From Rotaria sp. Silwood1 (Eukaryota > Rotifera > Eurotatoria > Philodinida > Philodinidae), in the NCBI GenBank assembly GCA_905250075.1, contig CAJNOP010000552.1:1-64000 (forward strand): DNA of 64,000 nt. The letters are read 5' to 3'. Positions 1 through 12,576 of this stretch are shown one piece after another. Numbering within the stretch: the stretch's first letter is position 1; every line of letters starts with the position of its first letter. The notes under the pieces are model-generated. The model was not told the origin of the DNA, ran no database searches, and saw only the letters and a program-made list of their open reading frames with translations. A program made the translations under genes and the position numbers.

Positions 1-78
1 TGTCCTCGAACACTTAAGACAAAAAAGTTCTATAGTTCAATGACTAAGTTTCGTAAATCACAAAAAATTAAATATCAA

Positions 79-2535
79 TTATTGACAGTCCATGTAGCTT
101 AATTCTTCTTCTATATAGTCCAGTTGTTGTGAAAGAATACTTATACGTTCATAATTTTTATCGTAAAGAATTAACAACTTGTCTAATTGTAATTTGAACT
201 CAACTTGTTCTTCTTTAGTCTTATATGTCATAATCAATGATTCCATGATAAAATTTTGGTAACGCTTTAAATATGTTTCTAATTCTTTGAAATGATTTTC
301 AAATCTTATATGTAGTTCATTATTCAAATATTCAATAACTTGTAACGTTACTGCTAGAATATTAGCATTAAAAATTGCAAAGCAGTGTTTTTTTAACTTT
401 TCTAAGCGGATACGATATTTAGCTTCACTGTCTTTGTTATCATCATCGAAAGGTATTTGCACTAACCACAACGTCTACCATACTCGATGTGTTCTTTCAA
501 TTTTGTATCTATCAGCAATGGCTTGTAAATGTAAAGGTACTTTCTCATTAAATGGATGAGAACTAATGATCAAATTAAATGTATTTCTTAAACGATTCTG
601 TGCTTTAGTCAAAACCTCTTCTGTTTCATGTTTCAAATCGGCGTTTAATTTTTCACGGAGATATTCACATTTCTCATTAATTGCTGCACTAATAGTATGA
701 AGTACTTCTTGACTGATGTCATGCACTTGAGTTTCGATTGATTTGATCGCATTTTTTGCTTCGAGTTCAGTATCAAACTGAAGATCATTAGACGTGGTCA
801 TTCTTTCTATTAACCATAAGAAAATATCTTGAAATATTGCTTTCTTTAAGCTTTTTTCATCTGATTCTGTTTTCCTTAAAATGTTCTTGACATTTGTTGC
901 TCCAGCCAAAAATAGAGAACGGTCTGAGTATTTTTTCTTTAAATCATCGAATTTCATTTGAAGTGTCTGAAATCCTTTGCTCTTAGCTTCATCAAAAATC
1001 GCTTTTATATCATGTTGAATTCCATTTTGTTTGGTCTGCTCTAGAATAGTTCTTTGTGTTTCCATAACTTCATCTAGTTTATCTAAGTCTTCTGATAAAT
1101 TTATAATTTCTTCATTGAGTTTATTGGCATCTTGATCAAGTAATTGTCTTCTTACGTGAACATTTTCTTTTAATCTTTCGTTTGCAGATCGTCCAAAAGC
1201 TAATGCTGAAGCTAAACAACGCGGTGCTGCTTTCGTTATTAGACATTCAATAGCATCATGTAAGAATGAAGGAAATCCAGATTCTTGCCATAGACATTCA
1301 ATGGCTTCATGTAGTTCTTCCATTGTTGGTGTCTTTCTTTTTCCTCGAACACCAAATGCTTCGGCAATAAAATCGGTTGCCGATGGTAAATCTTTAATAT
1401 CGGAAGAGTTTGATGATAGTAATTCTAAACGAAATTGTTTTGAGAGAAGAGCACGACGAGCTTGTATTTCAAATACTCGATTCTCATATATAGTGCCAAT
1501 GCCAAATTTAGTTATGACAAGTTCTTTGACTTGTTCTTGCGTTAAACTACGTCTATTGCGTTGATCAACCTTATTTACTAAAGCATAAAGCGAATCGTAT
1601 GAATGTTGTAGATCTCGAATTTCATTTATGTCTTTCGCAACCATATGATCGACTTCTGTATTGAGCGACGTAAAATCGACAACAACTAAAATAATCCCAG
1701 CCTTTTCTAATTCGTCAAGAAAGATTTTTTTCAATAATTTTGAACCCGATGCTTCATTAGGACCAGGAGTGTCAACAATCACCAAATTACCTAATGCGTT
1801 ATGAATAAAAGATTCATCACCAATGGCTGAATAAGGTGCATAAATCCGAGGTAGAATGCTGAATTTTTCGATTGAAATTTTAGAATCATCATTTTCAATT
1901 AAAATTACATGAATGCGAATAATATCATTGATAAATGCTAAAACTCGACATATTTGGTCAACTCCAGATGTTTTTGTTGTTAATGTAGGACAAGATGTAG
2001 ATGCATTCTGAAGTTGTTGAACTATTTCCAATAAATGTGGATAAGACAATAATATATTTTGTAAAGCATCAGAATAATTTTGAAGATGATTCCGAATAGA
2101 TGATTGAATTCGATTTATTTCATCGATGAATTTCACATCCAAATAGAGATATGGAGTATCGTCCGCTTTTTGTGTACTTATATTGTTGAGAACAATTTCA
2201 GTTGGTATGACTGTCATTGCTGTATTGCGTGTTGGCAATAGTTCTTGTCCGAGAATCGCATTTATAATAGTTGATTTACCAGCTTTCATTGGTGCAATAA
2301 TTGGCATACGTAATTCTAATTTGTTTACCTTGTCCAATTCAAATATCAAACGTCGAACTAGACATGTTACCTCATTTTTGTCCCGATTGTTTTTTTTGCT
2401 AGTTAATAACTGATCCGTTGATTGACCAAGATCAATGCAATTTTGCAAAAAATTTGATAATTCGTGTTTTACACTGGAAATAATTGTAGTATTTGTTACA
2501 TTGATTTGTGTAGTAGTAGTAGCACTGGTCGTCAT
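79..2535 (-). CDS. Dynamin-superfamily large GTPase with an in-frame stop before its C-terminal coiled coil
   Basis: The 686-residue frame 2535-475 carries a dynamin-type G domain. The P-loop APMKAGKST lies at residues 81-89, the switch-I region near 101-113 (PTRNTAMTVIPTEI), the G3 box VDTPG at 253-257 and the G4 box NKVD at 321-324. The rest is helical and charged, as in the stalk of this superfamily, whose members use GTP to remodel membranes or act in cell-autonomous defence. The frame ends at a TAG (475-477). The same frame then runs open for 131 more codons to a stop at 79-81, encoding a strongly coiled-coil segment rich in Leu, Glu and Lys. The simplest reading is one longer protein interrupted by a single nonsense codon; read-through or a truncated but functional protein are alternatives. 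No intron is needed. I cannot name the subfamily. Confidence 0.8.
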
Positions 2536-3800
2536 TGATGTAGTGAATGTGAATAGGGTTAAATGTGTGTATGTGTGCGAGCCGTCTTCGTAGTGATGTA
2601 AAAAAAAATGTTCGATTTCTTTTTAAATGACGTTAGTAAGAAAAAAGGAACAGTATTTATGCAAGCCATCATGTCAGAAAGTAAGAAAGAAATCAAAAAT
2701 CAAATATTTATTAGTTGTCAGCTTGGAAGAAATCTCATGGCTGTTCTCTTACTCGTACAACAACATAATGAAAGAAAGCTGATAAATGTTTAAAAATGTA
2801 AAAAAAAAAAAGAAATGTAGGATGCTTTGTGTTTTATTCTGAAATTAATAAGAACCCAGTCGAACAAAGACTATTTTGATTGTTTACTTGTTAATAATGG
2901 CAATAATAATTCTCCGATCATATTGCATACAGATACAGAATTCTATGTATGCCATTATTCTATGACTAACCAAAGCCGTCTTGAAATCACGAATTGTCAT
3001 GAATTGTAAGTGCATCATGACAAGGAAACTATGTAGTTCACCATGATTTTATCGACTAGAGAGAACGGAGGAGTGGATATGGGTAAGCGGTTCATCTTAG
3101 TTGAACGCGCACCCACATTGTCAAAAAGTAATTCATTCGAGATCAAGCAGCGTGCGCTGAAACCATCTGTATAAAGTAAAACCATGAATGGTTTTTGATG
3201 GAATTTTTTTTTCACGAGAGTGGGGATGCATCGTTAAACGGTGTTATTGGTATTTACTATTAATTTCAATATGACATAATGGGTGAGACAGAAATAATGG
3301 GGCACTTTTGTTTTCTATCTTTCATGTACTTCATAATTGCTTTAAAATCTGGTTCTGAGCTCATTCGATAGAGAATTCATTTTTCTACAAAACTATCGAC
3401 TACTTATTTCAAAGAGGTCTTCTTCGTGAGTACAAAATTTATAGGATTGACACCTATGTAACACATTTATGTTAGCTTTTCCCTGTTTTTGCATATACTT
3501 TGTATCTCTATACTTCAAAAGTGTAATACAGAGTCCTGATTTTTGTTTAATAGTTTAAATAAAATAATATGAGACGTGTTGGTAAAATTAAATCTTCATT
3601 TATCGTTATTGACACTTTATTATTGGTACATGGTTATGATGTTATCTTAAAGAATATCAAGCAATTTCCATTTATGTTTTGATGTTTACTTATTATAAGA
3701 CAAATTTAAAGAGATATCATAAAATGAAGTATTTCAAAGAAGGAAAGAAATTGCACCAAGATTAATGACAGAAAATAAATTTATTTAATTCAATAATTTA
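2536..3800. other. Intergenic stretch, no gene recognised
   Basis: Short frames at 2608-2793 and 2827-3009 (+) and 3015-3215 (-) show no recognisable motif and no splice context. 3040-3180 is less AT-rich than its surroundings and may be remnant repeat DNA. 2536-2600, just upstream of the GTPase start, should hold its promoter. Confidence 0.5.
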
Positions 3801-4656
3801 TTAATCTCTTTTAAAAACTGAGCCTTCCCATAGTTCAAATACTCCACAATTATTACGAGCACAATTAAAAGTTGGATCATGTAAAAGTAGTTTACCATCT
3901 TGTTCTGGTGTAAAGTATAACGCACAATCAACATAACCATTAGCAGAGAGTCGTGAAGGAATAGTGTTAGGGACATATTCAACTTTAATAGTATTTAATG
4001 AACAATTTCTACCACCAGGAAGAATACCACTAAGAGAAAGTAATGCTGTTGTTGGCGTTTGTTTAACAATAACCGCAGTATCTTGACCACCATTTATCGA
4101 AGAATGATGAAAAGTACCAATAAAATCATCAATTGAACCAGACGGTGAACCAGGTTCAAATACAAGTCCATCAAACACACCAATATTATTACAAACTGGA
4201 CAATAATTAGTCGGATCATGTAAAATTAATTTACCTTGTAATTCGCTAATATATAATTTACAAGGTTCATAAACTAGTCGATTATTTGATTGATCGTAAT
4301 CAAATTTAACACCATCATTACCAAATGCACATACATGACCACCATAAGGAATAACTAAATGTATGTTGACTAAAGCCCATGTTGAACTATGTTTGGTAAT
4401 GACAAGCGTATCAATACCCTTTACATTGGCAGGTACATGAATTATTGCATTATGTTGAAATGAACCAATAAAAGTATCTATACCAGATTGACTAACAGGT
4501 TCATCTATAGTAGATTCAAGCAAAGTAAACTTAAATAATCTAATGATGATGAGAATGAAGTTTATCATTACCTATTTCAACCCAAACATGAACTTTTACA
4601 GGAGAAACTAATATTAATAAAATCAACAAAGTTAAGAAAAATGATGATAACATCAT
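3801..4656 (-). CDS. Secreted protein with two tandem four-cysteine repeats, unknown function
   Basis: Two exons: 4656-4572 and 4504-3801, with a 67-bp GT-AG phase-1 intron at 4505-4571; 262 residues. Exon 1 encodes a clear signal peptide: MMLSS followed by a long Leu/Ile/Phe core and SPVKV. The mature part is a tandem duplication, residues about 37-146 and 153-262. Both copies share I-D-x-F-I-G-[ST]-F near their start, G-K-L-x-L-H-D-P-T near their end, and four cysteines in matching places (one central, one about 25 residues later, then a close C-x2-C or C-x4-C pair followed by G-V-F). This suggests two disulfides per repeat and an extracellular role. I do not recognise the family. The intron model is preferred over the unspliced start at 4568 because it restores a signal peptide and keeps phase. 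Confidence 0.7.
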
Positions 4657-5462
4657 GAGGATATTGAAATAACAATATGATAAACTTAGAATGGTGAAGA
4701 ATACCTTAATAATAACAATGATTGAGTTTTATTTGCTCGGTAGAATATTTGAAAGGCTTAGTTTGTAACAGATACATATTGTTATATTTTGTCATTTAAT
4801 TTTACTTGTCTTTTTGTCTGATATACTTTTCATATTATTTTCAATCAAGTATGAGATTAAAAAAAGATAATATTTCATGAAAAAATAAAGAATAATTACT
4901 TTTGTTTTTTGTTGTAAGGATAAAAATTTCAAAGTACAAATTAAAAGTTTAATAATAGCTTTAAATTTTAGTTTACTTTTTGAAAATGTGAAACGTTGTT
5001 GATAAGTGCTAATTCTTAATGATAATGAATTTAAAAGATCATGTTTGAAATGATGAAACTCTATGTATGAAACAAAACTGAAAGTGAATGAAAATTTACA
5101 GAACAATATGTACTGCTCTAGATCTCACAAAGATGATGAATACTTGACTTTGTGCAATGCCTAAGTCCTATAAAATGTAGGAAAGCGACGGTGAAATCTT
5201 GGAAAGATTTTTCATGGAAACAATTTATAAGTAGACATATTAAAAAGAAGACAAAATATAAAGGAAATACATCGAGTTTATTTTTGATTTTTAAAAAAAC
5301 ATCAAACAACATTGTTGTTTCTTTTGAAATAATTGTATTAAATTTAAATCGTACGACATTTAACATATGTTTGAGAGTGTTTATTCTTGTTTTAAGAGCG
5401 ATAAATAGTTTGCCAGTAATAACATGCATTAAATTATAATTAACTATCGTTCGACTTTCAAA
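4657..5462. other. Intergenic stretch, no gene recognised
   Basis: Overlapping frames on both strands between 4792 and 5439 are Lys/Phe/Ile-rich and have no motif. They look like chance open frames in AT-rich DNA downstream of the GPCR relic. Confidence 0.5.
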
Positions 5463-6306
5463 TCATTTCATCGTCATTAGACACAATGTAATATTCTCTG
5501 GAGTAATCCTATAAGTGAAACATTGTACTTGTCTCTTTATTTTTACCCAAATCTCTGGTAACGACTCAAGACATACGAATGGCATAGAAATATTGATGAA
5601 ATAAGATATAAAATAAAAATAGAGTTCAACTTGATCAGTTGCTTCATATGATACATCACAAATATGAATGACAATAAGTGATAACATAGGAAGATTACAT
5701 AGAAGAAATATAGCTGAACATGACATTATTTGTAAAATCATTTTTCGATATTTACTCCATTTCATATGTTGATGAAGATATTGTTTTTGTTTAATAACAC
5801 GAATAATTAGTAAACTTCATGATCATAATTCGAGGAGTTGGTAAAAAGCAATTGACTAAAGTATCATATATCATAATATATTTCTGACTAAGATAAGATG
5901 GATAAGCATACCAGCTTTGTGTATAATCGAATACAACCAATTAAATTGAAACATAACATATGCTTGCTAATTGAAACCAAATATATCCTAGACGAATAAA
6001 ATTAAGATAGATTGAAATGTCAAGAAGTAAAAAGAATAGTCCAACAATGAGAAGAACAATAACAGCATGATTGTTTAATGCATGTCGTAGTTTTTGATCA
6101 AATAAAAAATTGTAGAAAAGAAACAAAGAACAGATTATAGATGGTATTAAAATTAGGAGCATAATCCAAAAACAAACTATAGATGATGCAGATGTATATA
6201 ATATTGTAACTGATGAAGATTCAGTATCGTTAATTTCAGTAATGATGATGATGCTATCATTTGATGTGACAGTAGCCATGATCATTTCAGAAAAAACAAT
6301 AACCAA
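5463..6306 (-). pseudogene. Broken rhodopsin-type GPCR (TM1-2 and TM5-7 remain)
   Basis: The frame 6306-5941 gives an extracellular tail with an N-linked site and two membrane helices (around IVCFWIMLLILIPSIICSLF and AVIVLLIVGLFFLLLDI), matching TM1 and TM2 of the expanded bdelloid rhodopsin-like receptors. The frame 5765-5463 gives TM6 (after MKWSKYRKM), TM7 and a short tail. The DNA between them, read in other frames, still spells the second extracellular loop and TM5 region (YTQSWYAYPSYLSQKY and following), but TM3-TM4 with the DRY-type segment are missing and the frame changes. I therefore call a decayed receptor gene with an internal deletion. A spliced functional receptor is unlikely because no exon for TM3-TM4 can be found in the span. 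Ligand unknown. Confidence 0.7.
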
Positions 6307-7725
6307 AATACAAATAAAAAAATATGGTGTTGTTTGAAATTATTATACTAGTGCATACTTCATTTACGATCTTTTCTAAAGTAGTGCAATTAAAGAAAGG
6401 TAATATTCTTGTCAACCAATCTAATTGTACATTGTGTATATGGCTGATGTTTTGACATTTCCTTGCTGTCTATCTTCATGGATTATAGAGAGTGCTCATT
6501 CATCATTAGCAATGTATGGAATAAAAATGAATTCGTTTTTTTTTTACTTGAATGAGAATTTTTCCTTAAGATCTCCAGGTAGTGGTATGATCAAGGGTGA
6601 CTGAGATCCCACTAAGCAAAATGGCACTAGCTAAGCTTCTTCAAAAAATTTTTCACTGTTAAAAACATGATAGTATTAATAGTTAACAAATCGTTATGAT
6701 CAAGATTTACTGATCTCACTGTTGTTTCAGATTGTGTCTAGTTTGTATAAAATAATTATGATCATCATCTTGAGATTTTTATTTAGCGGTGAATAAATCG
6801 TAGCAGAGAGAAGAAGGGTAATAAACGAGAGACAGATACATCAAATGACTTCTAACATTTACATTGACATTATTCTTCTCATATTTGAACGATGATAGAA
6901 TTATGACAAAGATGTTCGAAATTGCAGGGAGACTGTTGCTTTATGAGAAAAAAAATTGTCATTCAAGTGGAAAAATTATAAGTACAAACAGAAATATCAC
7001 AGAAGAGATGATTGTCTAAGAAAATAATAAAGAAAAAAGAAAACGAATAATTTGTCACGAAGATTGCTATAACCAATTAGAACACTAAATACTATTAGTT
7101 CCTTGTTTAAATTGATACTATATGGTATGACACGAAAAAGAGAAAAACAGAAATGAAGAATAGTATTCTTTCTATGCTAACATATTTGAATGTGTTTCAT
7201 TTGAATATACATAGCTATTTTAATTAATCTATCAAAAAGAAAATAATACTTTTTTAGATGAATGCTTCAATGAACAGATATTAATAAATGATTTTGATGA
7301 AGGATAAATTGATCCTTCTCGAGACTAACATGTTAGAAAGAATGGTATGTAGATTCGCTATTAAGTTATTTTTACCACATCTGTTGAAGAGCATCAATAA
7401 AAGACTTCAGAAAAACCGACTTTAAAATTTTTTTGTATTTTAGTGTAGCGAAAGAACGCTTTCAACTAATTCATAAATTTTCATCGAAAACTAGTGGATG
7501 AAAGATTATCGAAGATGTGGATGTGAGTATAAATACTCGTCTTTTCGGCAATCATCCAGATCTACATCCACACCCTGAAGCACGTGAAAGTCTATCGTAT
7601 TTCTTGTCTTTTTCTATTTCTGAAAGATATATAATTCTAGTATAACAGTAGAGACAAAAGACGAAATTATTGAGATGTTACATTTCAAGCAAACATTTCT
7701 TTTTCTGAAATACAAAAAAGATGAA
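6307..7725. other. Intergenic stretch, no gene recognised
   Basis: AT-rich with no long open frame on either strand. A small imperfect inverted repeat lies at about 7514-7575 (GATGTGGATGT facing ACATCCACA). The 3' end of the ART-TPR gene borders the right side. Confidence 0.5.
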
Positions 7726-9786
7726 TCATTCGAGTTGTGATAAGATACGCATGATATCTTCTTCAATTTGAACAGGATCTGGATGTTGAGAGGAAAGTGA
7801 TTGGCGAATAATGGCAGCTGCTTTTTGAAAATATTCCAATGCTTGGCTCAGTTCATCTTTGTCTTCGTGTACTAGACCTATGTTTCTGTAGGTGTTGGCA
7901 ATCTGTGGATGGTCAGAAGGAAGTGATTTTAATCTGATATTAAGTGATCGATTGTAATGCTTCAACGCCAGATTATAATGGGCAAGACAATGATGAACGC
8001 TACCAGTGTTATTATGAGACACACCTATGTCAGGATGATTAGGAGGTAAGTGCTGTTCTCGAATAGTCAATGCCTTCTTATTGAAGTTTAATGCCTCTCT
8101 GTATTTCTCCTGCTTTTCGTAGGCAACAGCAATATTATTATAAAAGTGAGCCATCTTTAGATGATCTGTAACTTTTTCTTTTTCAAGGAGTTCTATTCCT
8201 TTATTGTACCATGAGAGTGCGATATTGTACTGGTTTTTCATCCGATAAACGTTTCCGATGACATTGTAACGCATACAGATTTTTCGATAATCTTCTGGAG
8301 CTGATTGTATTAACAGCTCTAATGATTTTTGTAAATATTCAAGACTTGAATCTAATTCTTTTTTGTCTTGAAGCACTAAACCGAGTGAATAATACAAACC
8401 CGGAAGTGAAAGATCATCGGGAGGGAGTTCATTGAGCAATCGACGATAAAACTTCTCGGCTGAATCAGATTTACCCATTCGACGAAGTACTCGACCAAAG
8501 TTAAGGAGAGTAGTTTCATCATCATCACCTCCATATTCTTTCTTCATACATTCAAACAGACTTTTCAAATCATGCTCATCATCACCACACAACGTCAGTC
8601 GAATTATCCAAAATTGGTCATTATTTCGACGAATATCTCTGAGACGGAAAATGGAACCAATCATAAAAAGAACTTCTGATTCATAGCCAGAGTCACTGTA
8701 TGAACTTATGTTAGCAAACGGTCTAGTTACTCCCATACGAGGGTCAGCATCGATTTCAAATAATACTCGATGTAAATCATCCGATTTATCAGAACTTGCT
8801 AAGAATCCTATCGCCTGTTGACGACTGGTAGTAGTTGAGAAAAATGAATTAATAGAAATCAATTCACCGATTGATTTTCGCAGATTTTTCAGTTCATCGT
8901 TTGACAGAATTTGACCTCGATATACGCATATTGGTGATTGACATTGATGTCGTTCTAATTCTCGATGAATATCGCGTATGAAGAAACGAAAAAGAAATAA
9001 TACATCGATATTTTGTACTCGTAAAGCTTTGTTGAGCATTTTATACAAGAACGACTCACGAGTATACCACCATAAAGCATTTTTCGACGAATAGTCTGCT
9101 TGGAATTCATGAAGAATATCTAGTTGAGTTTTGTTACCTTTGTATACATTTTTACAGAGTTCAATGAGTTCTTGTTTGTCTTTTTTAACAGGTTTCATTC
9201 GAAGAAGAACATCAATGAGTAACAAAGAATGTACAAAACTACCATTCAGTCCGGTTGTTGATTGATCTGGATTCTGATTGACCGTAGAAATATTAATAAC
9301 TATCGGATCTTCCTCCTTCCCTCGGTTTTTCTGATCTGCTTTAATTCGACATATAAGATCGTCAAGCTGAATAGTCACAGCTTTTACCTACGAACAATAA
9401 AAAAACAAATTATTGTGCAAAAAATAATGAAGAAAGTGTGATACTTTTGCGAAGTTGTTTGCCCATTTTTCATTCCTTTGCTTATCCATACAATAAACAT
9501 AAATAGATAATAGCTGTCGCATATGATGAATATGAGGTACTACTTCTTGACCTAATCTTCCGCTAACAATAAGAACAAGTCGATCATGTACAGGAATAGA
9601 TTGAATGTATTGTTGGCATAGATTTGCATCTTCAAACGTTGTTACATGATTAATGGTAGAACGAATTTGTTGTTGTGCTTCTCGATTTTCTTCACTAGTA
9701 TTGACTGCGGCATCGAGCCAAAAAAGAGCACATGTTTCCAGATTATTGTCATATATATTAGAATTATCATCGTATACAGCAGCCAT
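7726..9786 (-). CDS. ADP-ribosyltransferase-TPR protein (bdelloid ART-TPR family)
   Basis: Two exons, 9786-9445 and 9387-7726, with a 57-bp phase-0 GT-AG intron (9388-9444); 667 residues. Residues 1-130 form an alpha/beta domain (RLVLIVSGRLGQEVVP core) known to me only from bdelloid proteins of this layout. Residues about 220-380 are an R-S-E class ART domain: catalytic Arg in VYRGQ (about 271), the SINSFFSTT strand (about 292-300) and the E-x-E pair in GYESEV (about 350 and 352). This class transfers ADP-ribose from NAD+, typically to arginine. Residues about 400-660 hold five or more kinesin-light-chain-like TPRs (for example AHFYNNIAVAYEKQEKYREA), a likely protein-binding surface. No signal peptide is visible, so an intracellular role is likely. 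All catalytic residues are present and the gene looks intact. The target is unknown. Confidence 0.88.
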
Positions 9787-10559
9787 AGCTATTTTTTATT
9801 ACTAATTAGTAGGCTATACTTTTTATGAGTAAGTTTGATTTGTTACTTTATGAATTCTCTCAGTTTATCTTAGCAGAAAAAGAATGAAATACTTCACTTT
9901 TTTAAATAGTGTTTTTTGTGAGAGTGATTTTATTACATTCATTTTCGTCGACAGCTACAAGCCTTTTTTCCTTTACTTTCATGACTTCTACGAAAGTCTT
10001 TTTCGAAACATGATTCAGAAAATATTTTTCTTCCGAGCTACTTGAAAACATTTTCTTTTAATGAATCATATTGTTTTTTGATACGTTAAAAAAGTTGAAA
10101 AAAAGTGATGACGAATTTCAATTAATTCGATTGTTTTGTTCCGTCACTACAGGTCATGAAGAAACTAGACATTTTACAATCTTATATACAAAAACAAGCC
10201 AACATGACTTTTTCCGTTTTCAAGCTGTGAAAAATAATTAAATTCAATTGATTGTAGAAGTTGAAGTAATGCATACCTCTTACGACTTGATGAAATTTAG
10301 CTTTTTGAAATCTAATTGCTTTGATTAGAAAATAGGATGTACGTGAGCATAGGTCAATATTTCATCCACATCACAAAGACTCACACTTTTCTTTCGATAT
10401 TTTTTGCGCATATTTTAATTCGTATTCATCCATCATATAGTGAGAAACGATTATGTCTCATACATATTTTATTCATATGTTTTAGAATCTACATAAGAAT
10501 AAATTACTCCGATTTACAATTTTTTTTTATTATAAAATTCCAAAAAAAAACAAAAGAAC
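9787..10559. other. Intergenic stretch, no gene recognised
   Basis: Holds the upstream region of the ART-TPR gene (left) and the 3' flank of TACO1 (right). The 78-codon plus frame at 10337-10573 overlaps the TACO1 stop region and shows no motif. Confidence 0.45.
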
Positions 10560-12139
10560 TTATACACCATTAGTATGAACACCTTCAACTTGTTCAAGAT
10601 CTTCAAACATATTAATAATTTGTTTTAATAGAATTTTATCACGTTCATTTAATGGTACAGTTACTTTAGGTATAAATTCCGAACCATCAGATGTTACTGT
10701 ATAACCATGTTGAGTTAAATTAATTTTCATTTGTCCATAAAATGTTGGTGGACCAAGAAACTATTCAAATACAAAAAAAAGAAAAACATCCGTTAAGTTT
10801 GATTTTTGTTTTTTCAAATAAAACATCAACATACTTTCCATACTTCTCGTTCACCATCATCATCAATTGCTGAAATAACTTCTTCGGCATTAATTTCAAT
10901 AGCTAATTCAATAGCTTTTTCTTCATTTATATTTGATTTTTCAATACATGCATAACCACGTTGATCAAAATATTCAGCAATTTGTCCACTTTTAGCTATT
11001 TCAGGAATACTTTAATATATAAAAAAAAACAAAAAACAACATAAAGTTGAAAATTTAATTAATAAATTATACCCAATTTTAGCTGCATTTTTATTTAAAT
11101 AATTAAATGCACGTTTCGGATTATCAGTCATAACTTCAATAAGACATAAAGCTCGACCAGGACCAATAAATTCAAAAATAACTTGTTTCATATTATCTTT
11201 TTGAGCAATCTATATATATTTAATAAATTTTATTAATATTATGATAATAAAATTAAAAATTTACAGCTCGTTTAATTGCTCGATCAATTGTTTCTTTTGA
11301 CATATTATTTTTACGACATTCTTCTAATGTTGCACGTAATACAGTATTATATTGTGGATCCGAGACATTACCATTCTCTTAAATATAATCAATAGTGTTA
11401 TTCAATTAAGATTGTAAAATTTTATTCTCAAAAAAAACTTCTATTAATAATTTTTATTTTCAATGTAAAACTACATTTAGTGCTAAGTCTTGCTTGAATT
11501 TTTCAAAAAAACAACTATATGTTTAATTCATGCATTAAATTCTATAGATTTAGTCTGTTTTTTATTTGAAAGTACATCTCAGATGGCAGTGTCCTTGTTT
11601 TTCTAAATTCTTATTTTTTTTTTTTTTTTGAAGCAGAGAAAAACATCTGAGTCTATGTTTGGGTTTTTCCTTCTATCTACATCCACAATTGGAAGAGATT
11701 ACAATATATATTTAGTACTTTTAGTATCATAAATTTTCTCGATCTAAGATACTATGACAGTTGTATTAAAATTTTATGAATTAGCAAAACTAGACACATC
11801 TCTTTTTGTTTTTTATCTAATATTTCAATACTTACGTCGAATAGCTGTCACAATTTTACTAGATAATTTTCCAATCACACGTGATTTTATTTGATCATTA
11901 GCAGCTTTAGTTTTTGCAATATTTTGCCAATGAGCATGTCCAGCATATCGTCGAGTATCATCTATACATACATATAATGAAATTCATTTTTGTATGTGTT
12001 GATGAAAATTATGTCATAGATTCTTTTTTTAGTTTTTTTACATACAGTAGATTGATTCTACTGGTAGTAAGGAGCTAGATGTTATACAAGTTAATCTTGA
12101 TGTTAATGAATAATATCGAACTAAATTTGATATACTCAT
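10560..12139 (-). CDS. TACO1: TACO1 / YebC-family mitochondrial translation factor
   Basis: Six exons: 12139-12046, 11961-11836, 11377-11265, 11209-11073, 11009-10835, 10760-10560; 281 residues, close to human TACO1 (about 297). Introns are 84, 458, 55, 63 and 74 bp, all GT-AG. Exon 1 encodes a Ser/Arg/Leu-rich N-terminus (MSISNLVRYYSLTSRL) suited to mitochondrial import. The YebC core begins with RRYAGHAHWQNIAKTKAAND and continues through NMSKETIDRAIKR and IGPGRALCLIEVMTDN to the C-terminal lobe (FLGPPTFYGQMKIN ... VPLNERDKILLKQI). Known family members bind mitoribosomes or mitochondrial mRNA and promote translation of COX1. A pyrimidine-rich AG lies 13 nt upstream of the ATG, so the 5' end may be trans-spliced. 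Confidence 0.92.
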
Positions 12140-12576
12140 TGAAATGAAATATCTGAAAGAATGAATAAATAATTCTGCATATATTTTGGGGAACAAAAGA
12201 AAAAAGAACTGTTAAACATATCAAATTTTGGTTAGATTATACGCCATAGTAACAACAAACAATTGTAACGAATATCAGAGAAAAATTAAGGTATAACTAA
12301 TGGTTTTAAGAAAGAGTACAGATCATAGAAAAGCATTTTTTGTGTATATGTGTGCACAGTGAGAAAAAAGAAGAAAGTATGTATGATAATAAAATCAGAT
12401 ATATAATGTGTTCAATTTTTCTTGCTGTTTTTTAATGGAATGAAAAAAAGAAAAATAATATCAAACACAGATAACAACACATGCGCAATCAAAGATCATT
12501 TATATAGCGAGAAATAGAATATAAGAATGTTAATGTCATCAAGATCATTAATATATAATTGCTGTTTTTTTTTAAA
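12140..12576. other. Spacer between clathrin light chain and TACO1
   Basis: AT-rich with no open frame of note. It should hold the TACO1 promoter or, if the genes are co-transcribed, an intercistronic region. Confidence 0.4.

Noticed and set aside
1301-2413. Plus-strand frames opposite the GTPase gene
   Set aside because: Antisense shadows of a well-supported GTPase; no motifs.
5118-5439. Overlapping 100-codon frames on both strands
   Set aside because: Both look like AT-rich chance frames; no hydrophobic pattern or motif that fits the neighbouring GPCR.
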